64,000 nucleotides of DNA, taken from positions 186,001 through 250,000 of the forward strand of contig JADIZB010000001.1 of assembly GCA_016705005.1 (NCBI GenBank). The letters are read 5' to 3'. The translations under genes were made by a program, and so were the position numbers. The notes below the pieces were generated by a model. The model saw only the letters and a program-made list of their open reading frames with translations. It had not been told where the DNA came from and ran no database searches. Source of the stretch: Bacteroidales bacterium (GTDB lineage Bacteria > Bacteroidota > Bacteroidia > Bacteroidales > Lentimicrobiaceae). Shown here piece by piece: positions 8,733 to 17,071 of the stretch. Every line of letters starts with the position of its first letter. Position 1 is the stretch's first letter.

Positions 8733-9785
8733 TTACCTTTTTTCGTATTGCTTTTCGTAGTACCTCTGATAATCTCCTGAGGTTACATTATTCAGCCATT
8801 CTTCGTTGCTCAGATACCATTCAACAGTAGATTCAAAGCCTTCGGTAAACCGGATGGTTGGTTCCCATCCAAGTTCATTCTTGATTTTTGAGGCATCGAT
8901 GGCATAACGAAGATCGTGGCCTGCCCTGTCCTTCACATAGCTGATCAGTTTTTCCGATTCGCCCTGCTGACGATCAAGTTTATGGTCCATGATTTCACAG
9001 AGCTTCTTTATGAGCTGAATATTCTGCCATTCATTGTTTCCACCGATGTTATAAGTTTCGCCCTCTTTCCCTTTATGAAAAATCAGGTCAATGGCTTTTG
9101 CATGGTCTTCGACATACAGCCAGTCACGGACATTTTCACCCTTGCCATAAACAGGCAATGGCTTGTTGTTGCGTATGTTGTGAATAAAAAGGGGAATCAG
9201 CTTTTCAGGAAACTGGAACGGCCCATAATTATTTGAGCAGTTCGACAATACAACCGGCAGGTGATAGGTATGAAAATAGGCTCTGACCAGATGATCGCTG
9301 CTGGCTTTACTTGCCGAGTAAGGACTTCGGGGATCGTAGGGGGTTGTTTCAAGGAATTTCCCTTCATCCCCGAGTGAGCCATAAACTTCATCTGTAGAAA
9401 TATGATAAAACCGTTTGCCATCATGCCCATCTTTCCAGATTGTTCTTGCCGCGTTTAAAAGATTGACAGTTCCAACGATATTGGTCATGATAAACTCCAT
9501 TGGATTGGCGATGGAACGGTCAACGTGCGATTCGGCAGCAAGGTGGACAACACCGTCGAATTGATATTTATCAAACAGGCCTTGAATCCATGGGCCATTT
9601 GTAATGTCGCCCTTCTCGAAAATATAGTTGGGCATATTTTCAATATCAGTCAGATTTGCCAGGTTTCCGGCATAAGTAAGTGCATCAAGATTGACAATCC
9701 TGTAATCAGGATACTTGTTAACAAACAGCCGTACAACATGCGAGCCGATAAAACCGGCGCCTCCGGTAATCAGAATGGTTTTCAT
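8733..9785 (-). CDS. rfbB: dTDP-glucose 4,6-dehydratase
   Basis: RmlB/RfbB converts dTDP-glucose to dTDP-4-keto-6-deoxyglucose, the entry to rhamnose and other deoxysugars of surface polysaccharides. The 350-residue protein is full length: Rossmann motif GGAGFIG (8-14), the signature TDE at 131-133 in the active site, and the SDR pair Tyr156 and Lys160 in YSASK. It is the last gene of the leftward run wbpD-like, galE, rfbB, with 28 nt to galE. The other rml genes (rmlA, rmlC, rmlD) are not in the window, so the end product cannot be deduced. Confidence 0.96.
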   Translation of the reverse strand: MKTILITGGAGFIGSHVVRLFVNKYPDYRIVNLDALTYAGNLANLTDIENMPNYIFEKGDITNGPWIQGLFDKYQFDGVVHLAAESHVDRSIANPMEFIMTNIVGTVNLLNAARTIWKDGHDGKRFYHISTDEVYGSLGDEGKFLETTPYDPRSPYSASKASSDHLVRAYFHTYHLPVVLSNCSNNYGPFQFPEKLIPLFIHNIRNNKPLPVYGKGENVRDWLYVEDHAKAIDLIFHKGKEGETYNIGGNNEWQNIQLIKKLCEIMDHKLDRQQGESEKLISYVKDRAGHDLRYAIDASKIKNELGWEPTIRFTEGFESTVEWYLSNEEWLNNVTSGDYQRYYEKQYEKR

Positions 9786-9813
9786 AGGATTGATTTATCG
9801 TTTTTATCTGTCG

Positions 9814-10833
9814 TTATTTTTTCTTAGCAAGAACCTGTTCCCATTTCCAGGCAGAACCCATCATCTCATCCAGGCTTTTTACGGCTTTCCATCCAAGTTC
9901 TGTATTGGCATATGCAGTATCAGCCCAAACTTTCTCCACATCACCCGGGCGGCGACCGACAATCTTATAGTTCAGTTTCTGACCTGTCACTTTTTCGAAA
10001 GACTGAATGACTTCAAGCACACTGAAACCATTGCCTGTTCCGAGGTTGAAAATCTCAAAATCAGATTTTCCCTTATCTCCGATCATCCTGTTTACGGCCA
10101 CTACATGTGCCTGAGCCAGATCAACCACATGAATATAATCGCGCACTGCAGTGCCATCGGGGGTATCATAGTCTGAACCGAACACACTCAACGAGGGTCT
10201 CAGCCCGATAGCAGTCTGGGTAATAAATGGAACCAGGTTATTCGGAACTCCAAGTGGAAGCTCACCGATCAGGGCGGAATCATGTGCTCCAATCGGATTA
10301 AAGTATCTTAAGGCAATTGTTTTCAACCCATAGGCCTCTACAGCAAAACGAATGATCTGTTCCGACATCTGCTTTGTGTTACCATAGGGAGACCAGGCTT
10401 CCTTAACCGGGGAAGTTTCCTTGACCGGAAGTTCGTCGGGCTGACCATAAACAGTACACGAAGATGAAAACACCAGGTTTTTGATACCATTGTCCTTCAT
10501 CCCCTGAAGGATATTGATCAGCGATTCAAGGTTATTGCGATAGTACATCAGGGGGTCAGCCATTGATTCACCAACAGCTTTAAAGGCAGCAAAATGAATG
10601 ATTCCGTCGATATCCCTGTGATTGCAGAAGAATTCGCTGGTCTTTTCACGGTCTATCAGATCGAACAGGTGAAACTCAGGCCGGATTCCGGTTATTTCAG
10701 TAATCCTGTCAACCACATCAATGTGTGAATTTGACAGGTTGTCAATAATAACAACCTCTACCCCCTGCAATTGCAGTTCAACAGCAGTATGTGATCCGAT
10801 ATAACCGGTTCCTCCGGTAACAAGTATTTTCAT
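9814..10833 (-). CDS. galE: UDP-glucose 4-epimerase
   Basis: GalE interconverts UDP-glucose and UDP-galactose, and sometimes the N-acetylated forms. The 339-residue protein has the NAD motif GGTGYIG (7-13), the Ser in FSSSCTVYG (about 125) and the catalytic Tyr150 and Lys154 in YGNTK. The substrate-binding block RYFNPIGAH and the RPGDVEKVWAD segment near the C-terminus are typical of GalE. It is embedded in a sugar-nucleotide operon, 17 nt after the acetyltransferase gene and 28 nt before rfbB, which fits a role in polysaccharide precursor supply rather than in galactose catabolism. Confidence 0.95.
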   Translation of the reverse strand: MKILVTGGTGYIGSHTAVELQLQGVEVVIIDNLSNSHIDVVDRITEITGIRPEFHLFDLIDREKTSEFFCNHRDIDGIIHFAAFKAVGESMADPLMYYRNNLESLINILQGMKDNGIKNLVFSSSCTVYGQPDELPVKETSPVKEAWSPYGNTKQMSEQIIRFAVEAYGLKTIALRYFNPIGAHDSALIGELPLGVPNNLVPFITQTAIGLRPSLSVFGSDYDTPDGTAVRDYIHVVDLAQAHVVAVNRMIGDKGKSDFEIFNLGTGNGFSVLEVIQSFEKVTGQKLNYKIVGRRPGDVEKVWADTAYANTELGWKAVKSLDEMMGSAWKWEQVLAKKK

Positions 10834-10850
10834 AGTTCAGGTTTAAATAT

Positions 10851-11432
10851 TTAATCCGTTTGTTTTCTAACCATCCCATCCAGAATCCTGTATCTTTCAT
10901 GGCTTTCGGGACAGACCGCAATACCGGCTTCATCAAAATTCAGCCGGTGACCAAATTCACTCATCCATCCGATCTGCCTGGCGGGATTGCCTACAACCAG
11001 TCCATAGGCCGGCACTGTGCGGGTAACGACAGCACCTGCTCCGATAAAGGCAAATTCACCGATATCATGCCCGCAAACTATGGTTGCATTGGCTCCTATA
11101 GAAGCCCCCCTTCGCACAACCGTTCGAGAATACTGTCCCCTTCTGATTACGGCACTCCTGGGGTTCACCACATTGGTAAACACCATGGATGGACCGAGAA
11201 ACACATCATCTTCACAGATAACGCCGGTATAGATAGAAACATTATTCTGAACCTTAACATTATTCCCGAGAACAACGTCTGGAGATACCACTACATTCTG
11301 TCCCAGATTGCAGTTTTCACCAAGTTTGCACCCCCTCATCAGATGGGAGAAGTGCCATATTTTACTTCCATTCCCGATTTCACAACCTTCATCAATGATG
11401 GCTGTCTCGTGCACGAAGTATTCATTACTCAT
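10851..11432 (-). CDS. wbpD: WbpD-like UDP-amino-sugar N-acetyltransferase (left-handed beta helix)
   Basis: A 193-residue hexapeptide-repeat acetyltransferase resembling WbpD, which acetylates the 3-amino group of UDP-GlcNAc(3NH2)A in B-band O-antigen precursor synthesis. Marks are the imperfect hexapeptide repeats along residues 10-150, PSMVFTNVVNPRS, and the C-terminal GNPARQIGWMSEFG. The start at 11432 gives the conserved MSNEYFVHETA; the longer frame from a TTG at 11522 would begin within a promoter element. The WbpE-like aminotransferase that would make its substrate lies just upstream, but a terminator separates them. Assignment to this exact sugar is by similarity; a dTDP-3-amino sugar is the alternative. 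Confidence 0.85.
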   Translation of the reverse strand: MSNEYFVHETAIIDEGCEIGNGSKIWHFSHLMRGCKLGENCNLGQNVVVSPDVVLGNNVKVQNNVSIYTGVICEDDVFLGPSMVFTNVVNPRSAVIRRGQYSRTVVRRGASIGANATIVCGHDIGEFAFIGAGAVVTRTVPAYGLVVGNPARQIGWMSEFGHRLNFDEAGIAVCPESHERYRILDGMVRKQTD

Positions 11433-11519
11433 AGTATCAGGTTTTATTAACATGCAATTCACCATCCGGCTCAGGTACACCGGGATGTCAAATTGTTTGT
11501 CATGTTTATTATTAATATT

Positions 11520-11527
11520 CAAATATA
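11520..11527 (-). promoter_or_regulatory. -7 element before the wbpD-like gene
   Basis: On the minus strand this reads TATATTTG, a full match to TAnnTTTG. It lies just after the wbpE-like terminator and would give a leader of about 80 nt. No good -33 TTTG is found at the expected distance, so this is a partial match. Confidence 0.45.
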
Positions 11528-11550
11528 ATGTTTCGTCACTCCAATTATAA

Positions 11551-11585
11551 AAAAAAGAGGCTGGAAATGAATCAGCCTCTTTATT
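11551..11585 (-). terminator. Rho-independent terminator of the wbpE-like gene
   Basis: On the minus strand the arms AGAGGCTG and CAGCCTCT form an 8-bp stem (11556-11563 and 11573-11580) with a 9-nt loop, followed by a run of T residues. It lies 18 nt past the wbpE-like stop and before the promoter element of the wbpD-like gene. Confidence 0.8.
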
Positions 11586-11602
11586 ATAAGGATCATTTCA
11601 AA

Positions 11603-12733
11603 TTATGCATTTACGAATTCAAGCACAGATGAAGTTATGTGAATAAGCTGATCATGATCGAGTTCAGTGTGCATAGGAAGCGATATCACAGTCCTGCACA
11701 GATGTTCTGTTACCGGAAAATCTCCTTCCCGATATCTTGGATCAAGGTATGCCTTTTGCATATGCAGCGGAACCGGATAATAGATCATTGCAGGAACATC
11801 TTTTGTGGCAAGAAATTCCTGAAGTGCATTTCGGTCAATGTCTTTCGTTACCAAAGTGTATTGATGGAAAACATGGTTCGATCTTTCGAACCGGGCCGGT
11901 ATACTGAGCTTAGGATGATTTCTGAATGCGTTGTCATAAAAATCAGCAGCCCGGTTGCGGGCGGCTGCGTATTCATCAAGCTTCGCAAGTTTAACCTTAA
12001 GCACGGCAGCCTGAATGCTGTCGAGACGGCTATTGACCCCAATAAAATCATGATAATACCTGACAGTCATTCCATGATTAACCACCACCCTGAGTTGTTT
12101 TGCCAGTTCATCATCGTTGGTAAAAATAGCACCACCGTCACCGTAACAACCCAGATTTTTACTTGGGAAAAATGATGTACATCCAACATGACCAATGGTT
12201 CCGGCTTTTTTGCGCGAACCGTCTTTAAAAATGTAATCAGCACCAATAGCCTGACAAGCATCCTCGATGATAAATAGATTATTTGATGCCGCTATCTCCA
12301 TCATCGCATCCATATCAGCACACTGACCAAACAGGTGTACCGGAACGATTGCCCTGGTTTTTGGCGTCAGCGCCCTGCGCACTGCTTCAGGATCAAGGTT
12401 GAAGGTATCAGGGTCAACATCCACAACCACAGGAACATATCCCAATAATGCAATGACTTCAGCTGTTGCAATGAATGTAAAGTTGGTTGTAATTACTTCA
12501 TCTCCGGGCTTAATTCCAAGTGCCATCATAGCAACCTGAAGCGCATCGGTTCCGTTGGCACAGGGAATCACATGTCTGACACCCAGGTACTTTTCCAGGT
12601 CTTCCTGAAATCCTTTAACAGCGGGTCCGTTGATGAATGCTGTAGAATTAATAACATCACTGATGGCCTGATCAATTTCAGGCTTGATTTTTTCATATTG
12701 ACGTTTCAGGTCAACCATTGCAATTTTATTCAT
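11603..12733 (-). CDS. wbpE: WbpE-like DegT/DnrJ/EryC1/StrS aminotransferase
   Basis: A 376-residue PLP enzyme of the sugar aminotransferase family. It most resembles WbpE, which transfers an amino group from glutamate to a 3-keto UDP-sugar. The PLP lysine is Lys192 in FFPSKNLGCYGDGGA; the cofactor Asp is in IIEDACQAIGA (about 158), and the phosphate-binding CANGTDALQ block is at 58-66. Its product would feed the WbpD-like acetyltransferase encoded next. WbpA, WbpB and WbpI homologs, needed for the complete pathway, are not in the window. A TATCTTTG element at 12821-12828 is the likely promoter core, giving an 80-nt leader. Confidence 0.9.
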   Translation of the reverse strand: MNKIAMVDLKRQYEKIKPEIDQAISDVINSTAFINGPAVKGFQEDLEKYLGVRHVIPCANGTDALQVAMMALGIKPGDEVITTNFTFIATAEVIALLGYVPVVVDVDPDTFNLDPEAVRRALTPKTRAIVPVHLFGQCADMDAMMEIAASNNLFIIEDACQAIGADYIFKDGSRKKAGTIGHVGCTSFFPSKNLGCYGDGGAIFTNDDELAKQLRVVVNHGMTVRYYHDFIGVNSRLDSIQAAVLKVKLAKLDEYAAARNRAADFYDNAFRNHPKLSIPARFERSNHVFHQYTLVTKDIDRNALQEFLATKDVPAMIYYPVPLHMQKAYLDPRYREGDFPVTEHLCRTVISLPMHTELDHDQLIHITSSVLEFVNA

Positions 12734-12820
12734 CTGTAGCAGTTTTTAATGTCAATCTATTGATATAAAGCGTTTTATCAGTTATTCTGTTTTTTGATTC
12801 ACAATGCGGATCAGGGTGCG

Positions 12821-12828
12821 CAAAGATA
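12821..12828 (-). promoter_or_regulatory. -7 element upstream of the wbpE-like gene
   Basis: Minus-strand TATCTTTG, a full match to TAnnTTTG, about 88 bases before the start codon. The -33 TTTG is not evident. Confidence 0.45.
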
Positions 12829-12945
12829 CAATTAATCGTTTTTACAGTATGAATTATTGCCCCCGATCCGAAAATTTAACAAATGTTTGAAAAATCCGGT
12901 GTCAAATACCGCTGAATGATCACATCACCCGACTGCATAATAACA

Positions 12946-12953
12946 TATCTTTG
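12946..12953 (+). promoter_or_regulatory. -7 element upstream of the outer-membrane barrel gene
   Basis: TATCTTTG matches TAnnTTTG and lies 71 bases before the ATG at 13025. No -33 TTTG is seen at the right distance. Confidence 0.45.
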
Positions 12954-13024
12954 CTTTAATTATAAAGGTTATAACAATAATTACAGGTTAAAACCGGTTA
13001 AGGCTATTTCAGACACCCTTTTGT

Positions 13025-13783
13025 ATGAAAACCCGACTCAGACTTCTGATTTTACTGATGCTTCCTTTCACTATAGCTGAAGCACAAAAAAGCATTCAGG
13101 ATTCCATAATTTCCACTAACCTTGTTTATGCAAGTTACACCCTTCAGTTCCCTGGTGGAGACATGGCTGAGCGTTTTGGAATTAATTCGGGCATCGGTCC
13201 GGGATATATGTTGAAAACCTCAAAAAACTGGGTATTTGGCTTTGAAGGAAGCTTCCTTTTTGGTAAACAGGTAAAAAACACCCAAAACATCCTCAGCCTC
13301 ATCGAAACTTCCGATGGAAACATCATTGATATGGAAGGCATTTATGCTGATTACAATTTCAATGAAAGGGGGTTTTCTGCAATTCTCCGGGTAGGTAAGC
13401 TTATACCTGTATGGGGGCCAAACCGGAACTCGGGCATACTGTTTACGCTGGGTGGAGGATACTTGCAACACAGGATCTACATTGAACACAAGGATAAAAC
13501 AGCACCTGCCATTTCCGGTGAATACCTGAAAGGATATGATGAACTTAAAGACGGATTTGCATCCAATATTTTTCTAGGTTATCTTTATATGGGGAATAAC
13601 AACAAGGTAAATTTCTTTGCCGGAATTGATGTCACTGCGGGTTTTACAAGCCATGTCAGACCTTATTCATTTAATAACATGACATTCAATACCGGAAGTT
13701 ATAACGACATACTTACGGGGATCAGGGTTGGCTGGATTATTCCCGTATTCAGCCGGGCACCAAAAGAATATTATTACTATTGA
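13025..13783 (+). CDS. Predicted outer-membrane beta-barrel protein, function unknown
   Basis: A 252-residue protein with a signal peptide ending near AEAQ (about residues 17-20), followed by alternating hydrophobic and polar residues with many glycines and aromatics, for example FGFEGSFLFG-like and GILFTLGGGYLQH-like strands. This is the pattern of an 8- to 10-stranded outer-membrane barrel. No specific family was recognised. The C-terminus is an unusual EYYYY. It is immediately followed by the Kdo transferase gene, whose possible upstream frame overlaps its stop, so the two may be co-transcribed and both concern the outer membrane. Confidence 0.75.
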   Translation: MKTRLRLLILLMLPFTIAEAQKSIQDSIISTNLVYASYTLQFPGGDMAERFGINSGIGPGYMLKTSKNWVFGFEGSFLFGKQVKNTQNILSLIETSDGNIIDMEGIYADYNFNERGFSAILRVGKLIPVWGPNRNSGILFTLGGGYLQHRIYIEHKDKTAPAISGEYLKGYDELKDGFASNIFLGYLYMGNNNKVNFFAGIDVTAGFTSHVRPYSFNNMTFNTGSYNDILTGIRVGWIIPVFSRAPKEYYYY

Positions 13784-13830
13784 TTTTTTTAATAATTTCG
13801 AATCGCGAAACGACTTTCAAAACCCTTTGC

Positions 13831-15102
13831 ATGAGGTTTATTTATAGTACCGGTATTACTTTTTACTACCTGTTTCTTCGAATTGCCGGGGTATTTAGTA
13901 CTAAAGCAAGGGCCTGGCATTATGGCCGGAAGGAATTATTCGATAAACTTGAAGAGGTCTTTACTGCTCATCATGCAAACAACCAACCCTCACCAGTTGC
14001 CTGGTTTCATTGTGCTTCACTCGGCGAATTTGAGCAGGGACGGCCGGTTATTGAAGCTTTCAGGAATAAATTTCCAGGTTATACCATCCTTTTAACATTT
14101 TTCTCGCCTTCAGGCTATGATCATAAAAAGCAGTATAAAGGCGCAGATCATGTTTTTTATCTTCCCATAGACACCAGGTTAAATGCCAGGAAGTTCATTG
14201 CAATTGTCAGGCCTCAATTCGCTATATTCGTTAAATATGAGTTCTGGTTTAATTATCTTTTTGAACTTTTCAAAAACCATGTGCCGGTTTTTACTATTTC
14301 GGCCATCTTCAGGCCTAACCAGCATTTTTTTAAATGGTACGGCGGTTGGTTCAGGACGCATTTGAGGAGAATCAACCGGGTGTTCGTTCAGGATGAGGAA
14401 TCTGCTGAACTTCTCCGGATGATTGATGTTGAAAATATTTGTATCAGCGGCGACACCCGTTTCGACAGGGTTAAGTCAATAAAAGCCATTCAACAGCCCT
14501 ATCCACTCATCGACAGTTTTACCGGAGGGAAACACATCATAGTTGCCGGTAGTACGTGGCCTCCTGACAATGAACTACTTCTGTCATTGTATGAAAGAAC
14601 CGGTGACCAGCTTAAGTTTATCATTGCCCCACACGAGATGAATCTCGCATATATCCGTGAATTTGCAGGAAAACTGGGCGATAAAGCAGTTTTATACAGT
14701 GAGGCTCCGGGTTCCGACCTGAAAAAAAAGCAGTTTCTGATCATTGATTCCATCGGCATGCTTTCCCAACTCTACAGGTATGCCAGCATTGCTTATATTG
14801 GAGGTGGTTTCGGGGCAGGAATACACAACACGCTGGAAGCTGCCGCTTATGGAGTTCCGGTTTTTTTCGGTCCGAATTATCTCAGGTTCAGGGAAGCCCG
14901 TGAAATGATTGATGCCGGTGTAGCCTTCAGTGTTCAGAATGTCAACGAATTGACTCTTGGGATTGTTGGTCTTCTCTCGAACCAGACCCACCTTGAAAAT
15001 GTCTCACACAAGGCAGGTGAATATGTTTCCTCAAAAACCGGAGCAACTGATATCATCATTGAAGAACTCACCAATATGATTGCTTCAGGGCAGGCCAGAT
15101 AG
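13831..15102 (+). CDS. waaA: 3-deoxy-D-manno-octulosonic acid (Kdo) transferase
   Basis: WaaA/KdtA adds Kdo from CMP-Kdo to lipid IVA, the step that joins core sugar to lipid A. The 423-residue product has an N-terminal membrane anchor (about residues 5-22), the conserved ASLGEFEQGRP block near residue 73, which contains the catalytic Glu, and the C-terminal nucleotide-binding block with GGGFGAGIHNTLEAAAYGVPV. The ATG at 13831 is chosen because translation from it begins with the usual MRFIYSTGITFYYL-like anchor; an in-frame ATG at 13780 would overlap the preceding gene. Whether it adds one or two Kdo residues cannot be told. Confidence 0.95.
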   Translation: MRFIYSTGITFYYLFLRIAGVFSTKARAWHYGRKELFDKLEEVFTAHHANNQPSPVAWFHCASLGEFEQGRPVIEAFRNKFPGYTILLTFFSPSGYDHKKQYKGADHVFYLPIDTRLNARKFIAIVRPQFAIFVKYEFWFNYLFELFKNHVPVFTISAIFRPNQHFFKWYGGWFRTHLRRINRVFVQDEESAELLRMIDVENICISGDTRFDRVKSIKAIQQPYPLIDSFTGGKHIIVAGSTWPPDNELLLSLYERTGDQLKFIIAPHEMNLAYIREFAGKLGDKAVLYSEAPGSDLKKKQFLIIDSIGMLSQLYRYASIAYIGGGFGAGIHNTLEAAAYGVPVFFGPNYLRFREAREMIDAGVAFSVQNVNELTLGIVGLLSNQTHLENVSHKAGEYVSSKTGATDIIIEELTNMIASGQAR

Positions 15103-15170
15103 TCCTTCCATCCTACCATCCTTCCATCCTTCCATTTTTCCATCATTGCATCCATCAATCATTGCATCAA
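15103..15170. repeat. Degenerate CCTTCCAT / CATCATTGCAT tandem repeat
   Basis: After the waaA stop there are about five imperfect copies of CCTTCCAT or CCTACCAT, then two copies of ATCATTGCATC separated by a few bases. It lies between convergent genes and has no coding character. Confidence 0.7.
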
Positions 15171-15179
15171 CTCTGCTGT

Positions 15180-16055
15180 TCATTGACCATCCGGATGAAT
15201 CAAAACTCTTTCCGCCTTTGCAGGATCATCAAGCTTAAAGATTACAAGTGACAGCTCAGGGCCATCATGAGCGGCAGAGAATGAAATTGTACGGCCGAAC
15301 TGCTGCTTCCAATGCCCCGTAATTGCTGCTGATTCATGCACATGACCATGAAGTGTGATGTATGGTTGTTTCTCATCAATAAAACGTTGAATAGCTATGC
15401 TACCTACGTGCAGGTCGAGCGGCACGTGATCAACCATCATTCCATCAAGGGCGGCACGGTCAAGGTTTGACTGATAAGGGGGAGAATGAAACAGAAAAAC
15501 TGCTTTCTCCATCGGAGCATCATTGGTAAGTAATTCCAGATCGGTCATGATACTTGAATAGGCAGTATCGTAATCGGGGAGTATACTTCTGTAACCCTCC
15601 TCAGGCGAAATACAACCAGGGTCAGTATAACGTGAAACATCGTATTTTTCCCAATCTTTCAACTGAAACGGAGTGGGTGGAACAAACGGATATCCGTAAA
15701 TCATATAGGGCCCAAACTTAAACCTTGAATTGTTCAGGTATCTCCAGAGTTCCATGTTTTCACCAATTCGAAATTTCTCTTCTTCTGCCCGGTGGTCGTC
15801 ATTACCCATAATCAGGAAAACTTCCGGGTAGTTGCAACCAAGATGCTTTTGTACCTTTCGGAACCCGGGGATCAAATAATCCGAAACAAAATCATCGATT
15901 TGTTTGTCTTTCAGCCATGTTGATTTTCTGACATGCGGAAGCAGATCTCCCCCAAGAAATACGAAAGAAGGTTTCTTGTTGAGAATTTCCTTAAAAAGTG
16001 ATTCATATCGGCTAACCTGCCCATGAAGGTCTGAAACGAAATAACTGGTTGTCAT
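15180..16055 (-). CDS. Calcineurin-like metallophosphoesterase
   Basis: A 291-residue cytoplasmic protein with all five metallophosphatase motifs in order: DLHGQ (Asp9, His11), GGDLLP (Asp37), GNDDH near residue 99, FHSPPYQ near 189 and GHVHES near 236. Two metal ions would be bound, and hydrolysis of a phosphomono- or diester is expected. No substrate is indicated. The gene follows the nucleotidyltransferase gene by 24 nt on the same strand, so an operon is likely and the phosphoesterase may reverse or process what the transferase makes; that is inference. Confidence 0.88.
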   Translation of the reverse strand: MTTSYFVSDLHGQVSRYESLFKEILNKKPSFVFLGGDLLPHVRKSTWLKDKQIDDFVSDYLIPGFRKVQKHLGCNYPEVFLIMGNDDHRAEEEKFRIGENMELWRYLNNSRFKFGPYMIYGYPFVPPTPFQLKDWEKYDVSRYTDPGCISPEEGYRSILPDYDTAYSSIMTDLELLTNDAPMEKAVFLFHSPPYQSNLDRAALDGMMVDHVPLDLHVGSIAIQRFIDEKQPYITLHGHVHESAAITGHWKQQFGRTISFSAAHDGPELSLVIFKLDDPAKAERVLIHPDGQ

Positions 16056-16079
16056 AGTCTGATTTTGGTTAAGCCCTGA

Positions 16080-16913
16080 TTATCTGAGAAGCCTGGCTCC
16101 ATCTGTAACTGAACCGATCATGACAGCAAAACTTGTTCTGGCCTCGATATCACTGTCAGTGATCAGATGCAGATCAATCAATCCTTCTGATTGATATCCG
16201 GTTCGTTGAAAGTTTTCTTCTGCAAGGCACAAACTCCAACCTTCGATCCAGGATTTCAGGTTCTCAAGTTGATGTATGCCTGACTGGTGGTGGATCATCA
16301 GGTCCAGATCGCTGGCCGGGCCGGCTGTTGCATTTTTGGTGCTGCCAATGAGGTAGATTGCTTTAACCCCAAACTTCGTCATATCCATCTTGCGGCAAAT
16401 GTGCTCTGCCATTTTTAAACGCCATTTCCAGTGCTGGTCAGAATCTGTCTGCGACAGAACTTCCTCGTTACTGTTTGCTGACCCATTTCCTGCCCCAAGA
16501 GCTTTAAATGAATTTCTCAATCGTTGCTGAAACAGGTAATTGCCGACCCTGTCTGAAATGGTGTTGAGCAGTTTCTGCTCCTCGGGCAGAAACTGGCTGC
16601 CGTTAAACTCCCGGATCAATTGAAGATAAGTCACAGTAATTTCACCACTAACATTGTTATCAACTACAATATCGGCTTTCTGAATCCAGTCAGTCTCTCT
16701 GAAATCTTCGCTATGCCATTCTTTACCCTCGAAAGTTACCTTTATTTCACATATTGTGCTATACTGCCACCCATGAGGCATTAAAGTTATTAATTCCCTG
16801 AAGAGCCTGTCGTTTTCCAGATCATCAACTGAGAGCAATTCTTCAAGATTGTATAGCGTGTTTAGTTCCTTCTCACGCTCCTTTAATCTTTGAAGTACAA
16901 TATTATTTATCAT
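16080..16913 (-). CDS. Two-domain protein: GAF-like N-terminus and nucleotidyltransferase C-terminus
   Basis: A 277-residue protein from the ATG at 16913 (an earlier ATG at 16955 adds 14 unremarkable residues). The N-terminal half starts with the helical LQRLKEREKELNTLY segment and resembles the GAF-like part that precedes kinase modules in sensory proteins. The C-terminal quarter has the polymerase-beta nucleotidyltransferase motif GS-x10-D-x-D (LIGSTKNATAGPASDLDL), so the metal-binding pair is present. The target might be a protein or small molecule. It is the first gene of a probable operon with the metallophosphoesterase. The pairing of the two domains is the uncertain part. Confidence 0.75.
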   Translation of the reverse strand: MINNIVLQRLKEREKELNTLYNLEELLSVDDLENDRLFRELITLMPHGWQYSTICEIKVTFEGKEWHSEDFRETDWIQKADIVVDNNVSGEITVTYLQLIREFNGSQFLPEEQKLLNTISDRVGNYLFQQRLRNSFKALGAGNGSANSNEEVLSQTDSDQHWKWRLKMAEHICRKMDMTKFGVKAIYLIGSTKNATAGPASDLDLMIHHQSGIHQLENLKSWIEGWSLCLAEENFQRTGYQSEGLIDLHLITDSDIEARTSFAVMIGSVTDGARLLR

Positions 16914-17043
16914 GATGCTGTTTCTATTCACTGACTGTGATGCCAGACGAACCACTTTCCGGGAGTAATAAGAACGGAAAAATGATAATAGGTACCAGAG
17001 TGATTGTTGATATCCAAACTTTCCTGCTAAATTAGCAAAATCT

Positions 17044-17051
17044 TATCTTTG
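17044..17051 (+). promoter_or_regulatory. -7 element of the pdxA promoter
   Basis: TATCTTTG, a full TAnnTTTG match 20 bases before the pdxA start, giving a very short leader. The -33 position reads TTTC rather than TTTG. Confidence 0.55.
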
Positions 17052-17071
17052 CCATTAAATAATCTCAAAGG

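Noticed and set aside
8510..8830. A 106-codon plus-strand frame before rfbB
   Set aside because: It overlaps the rfbB end antisense and shows no domain, signal or hydrophobic pattern of a real protein.
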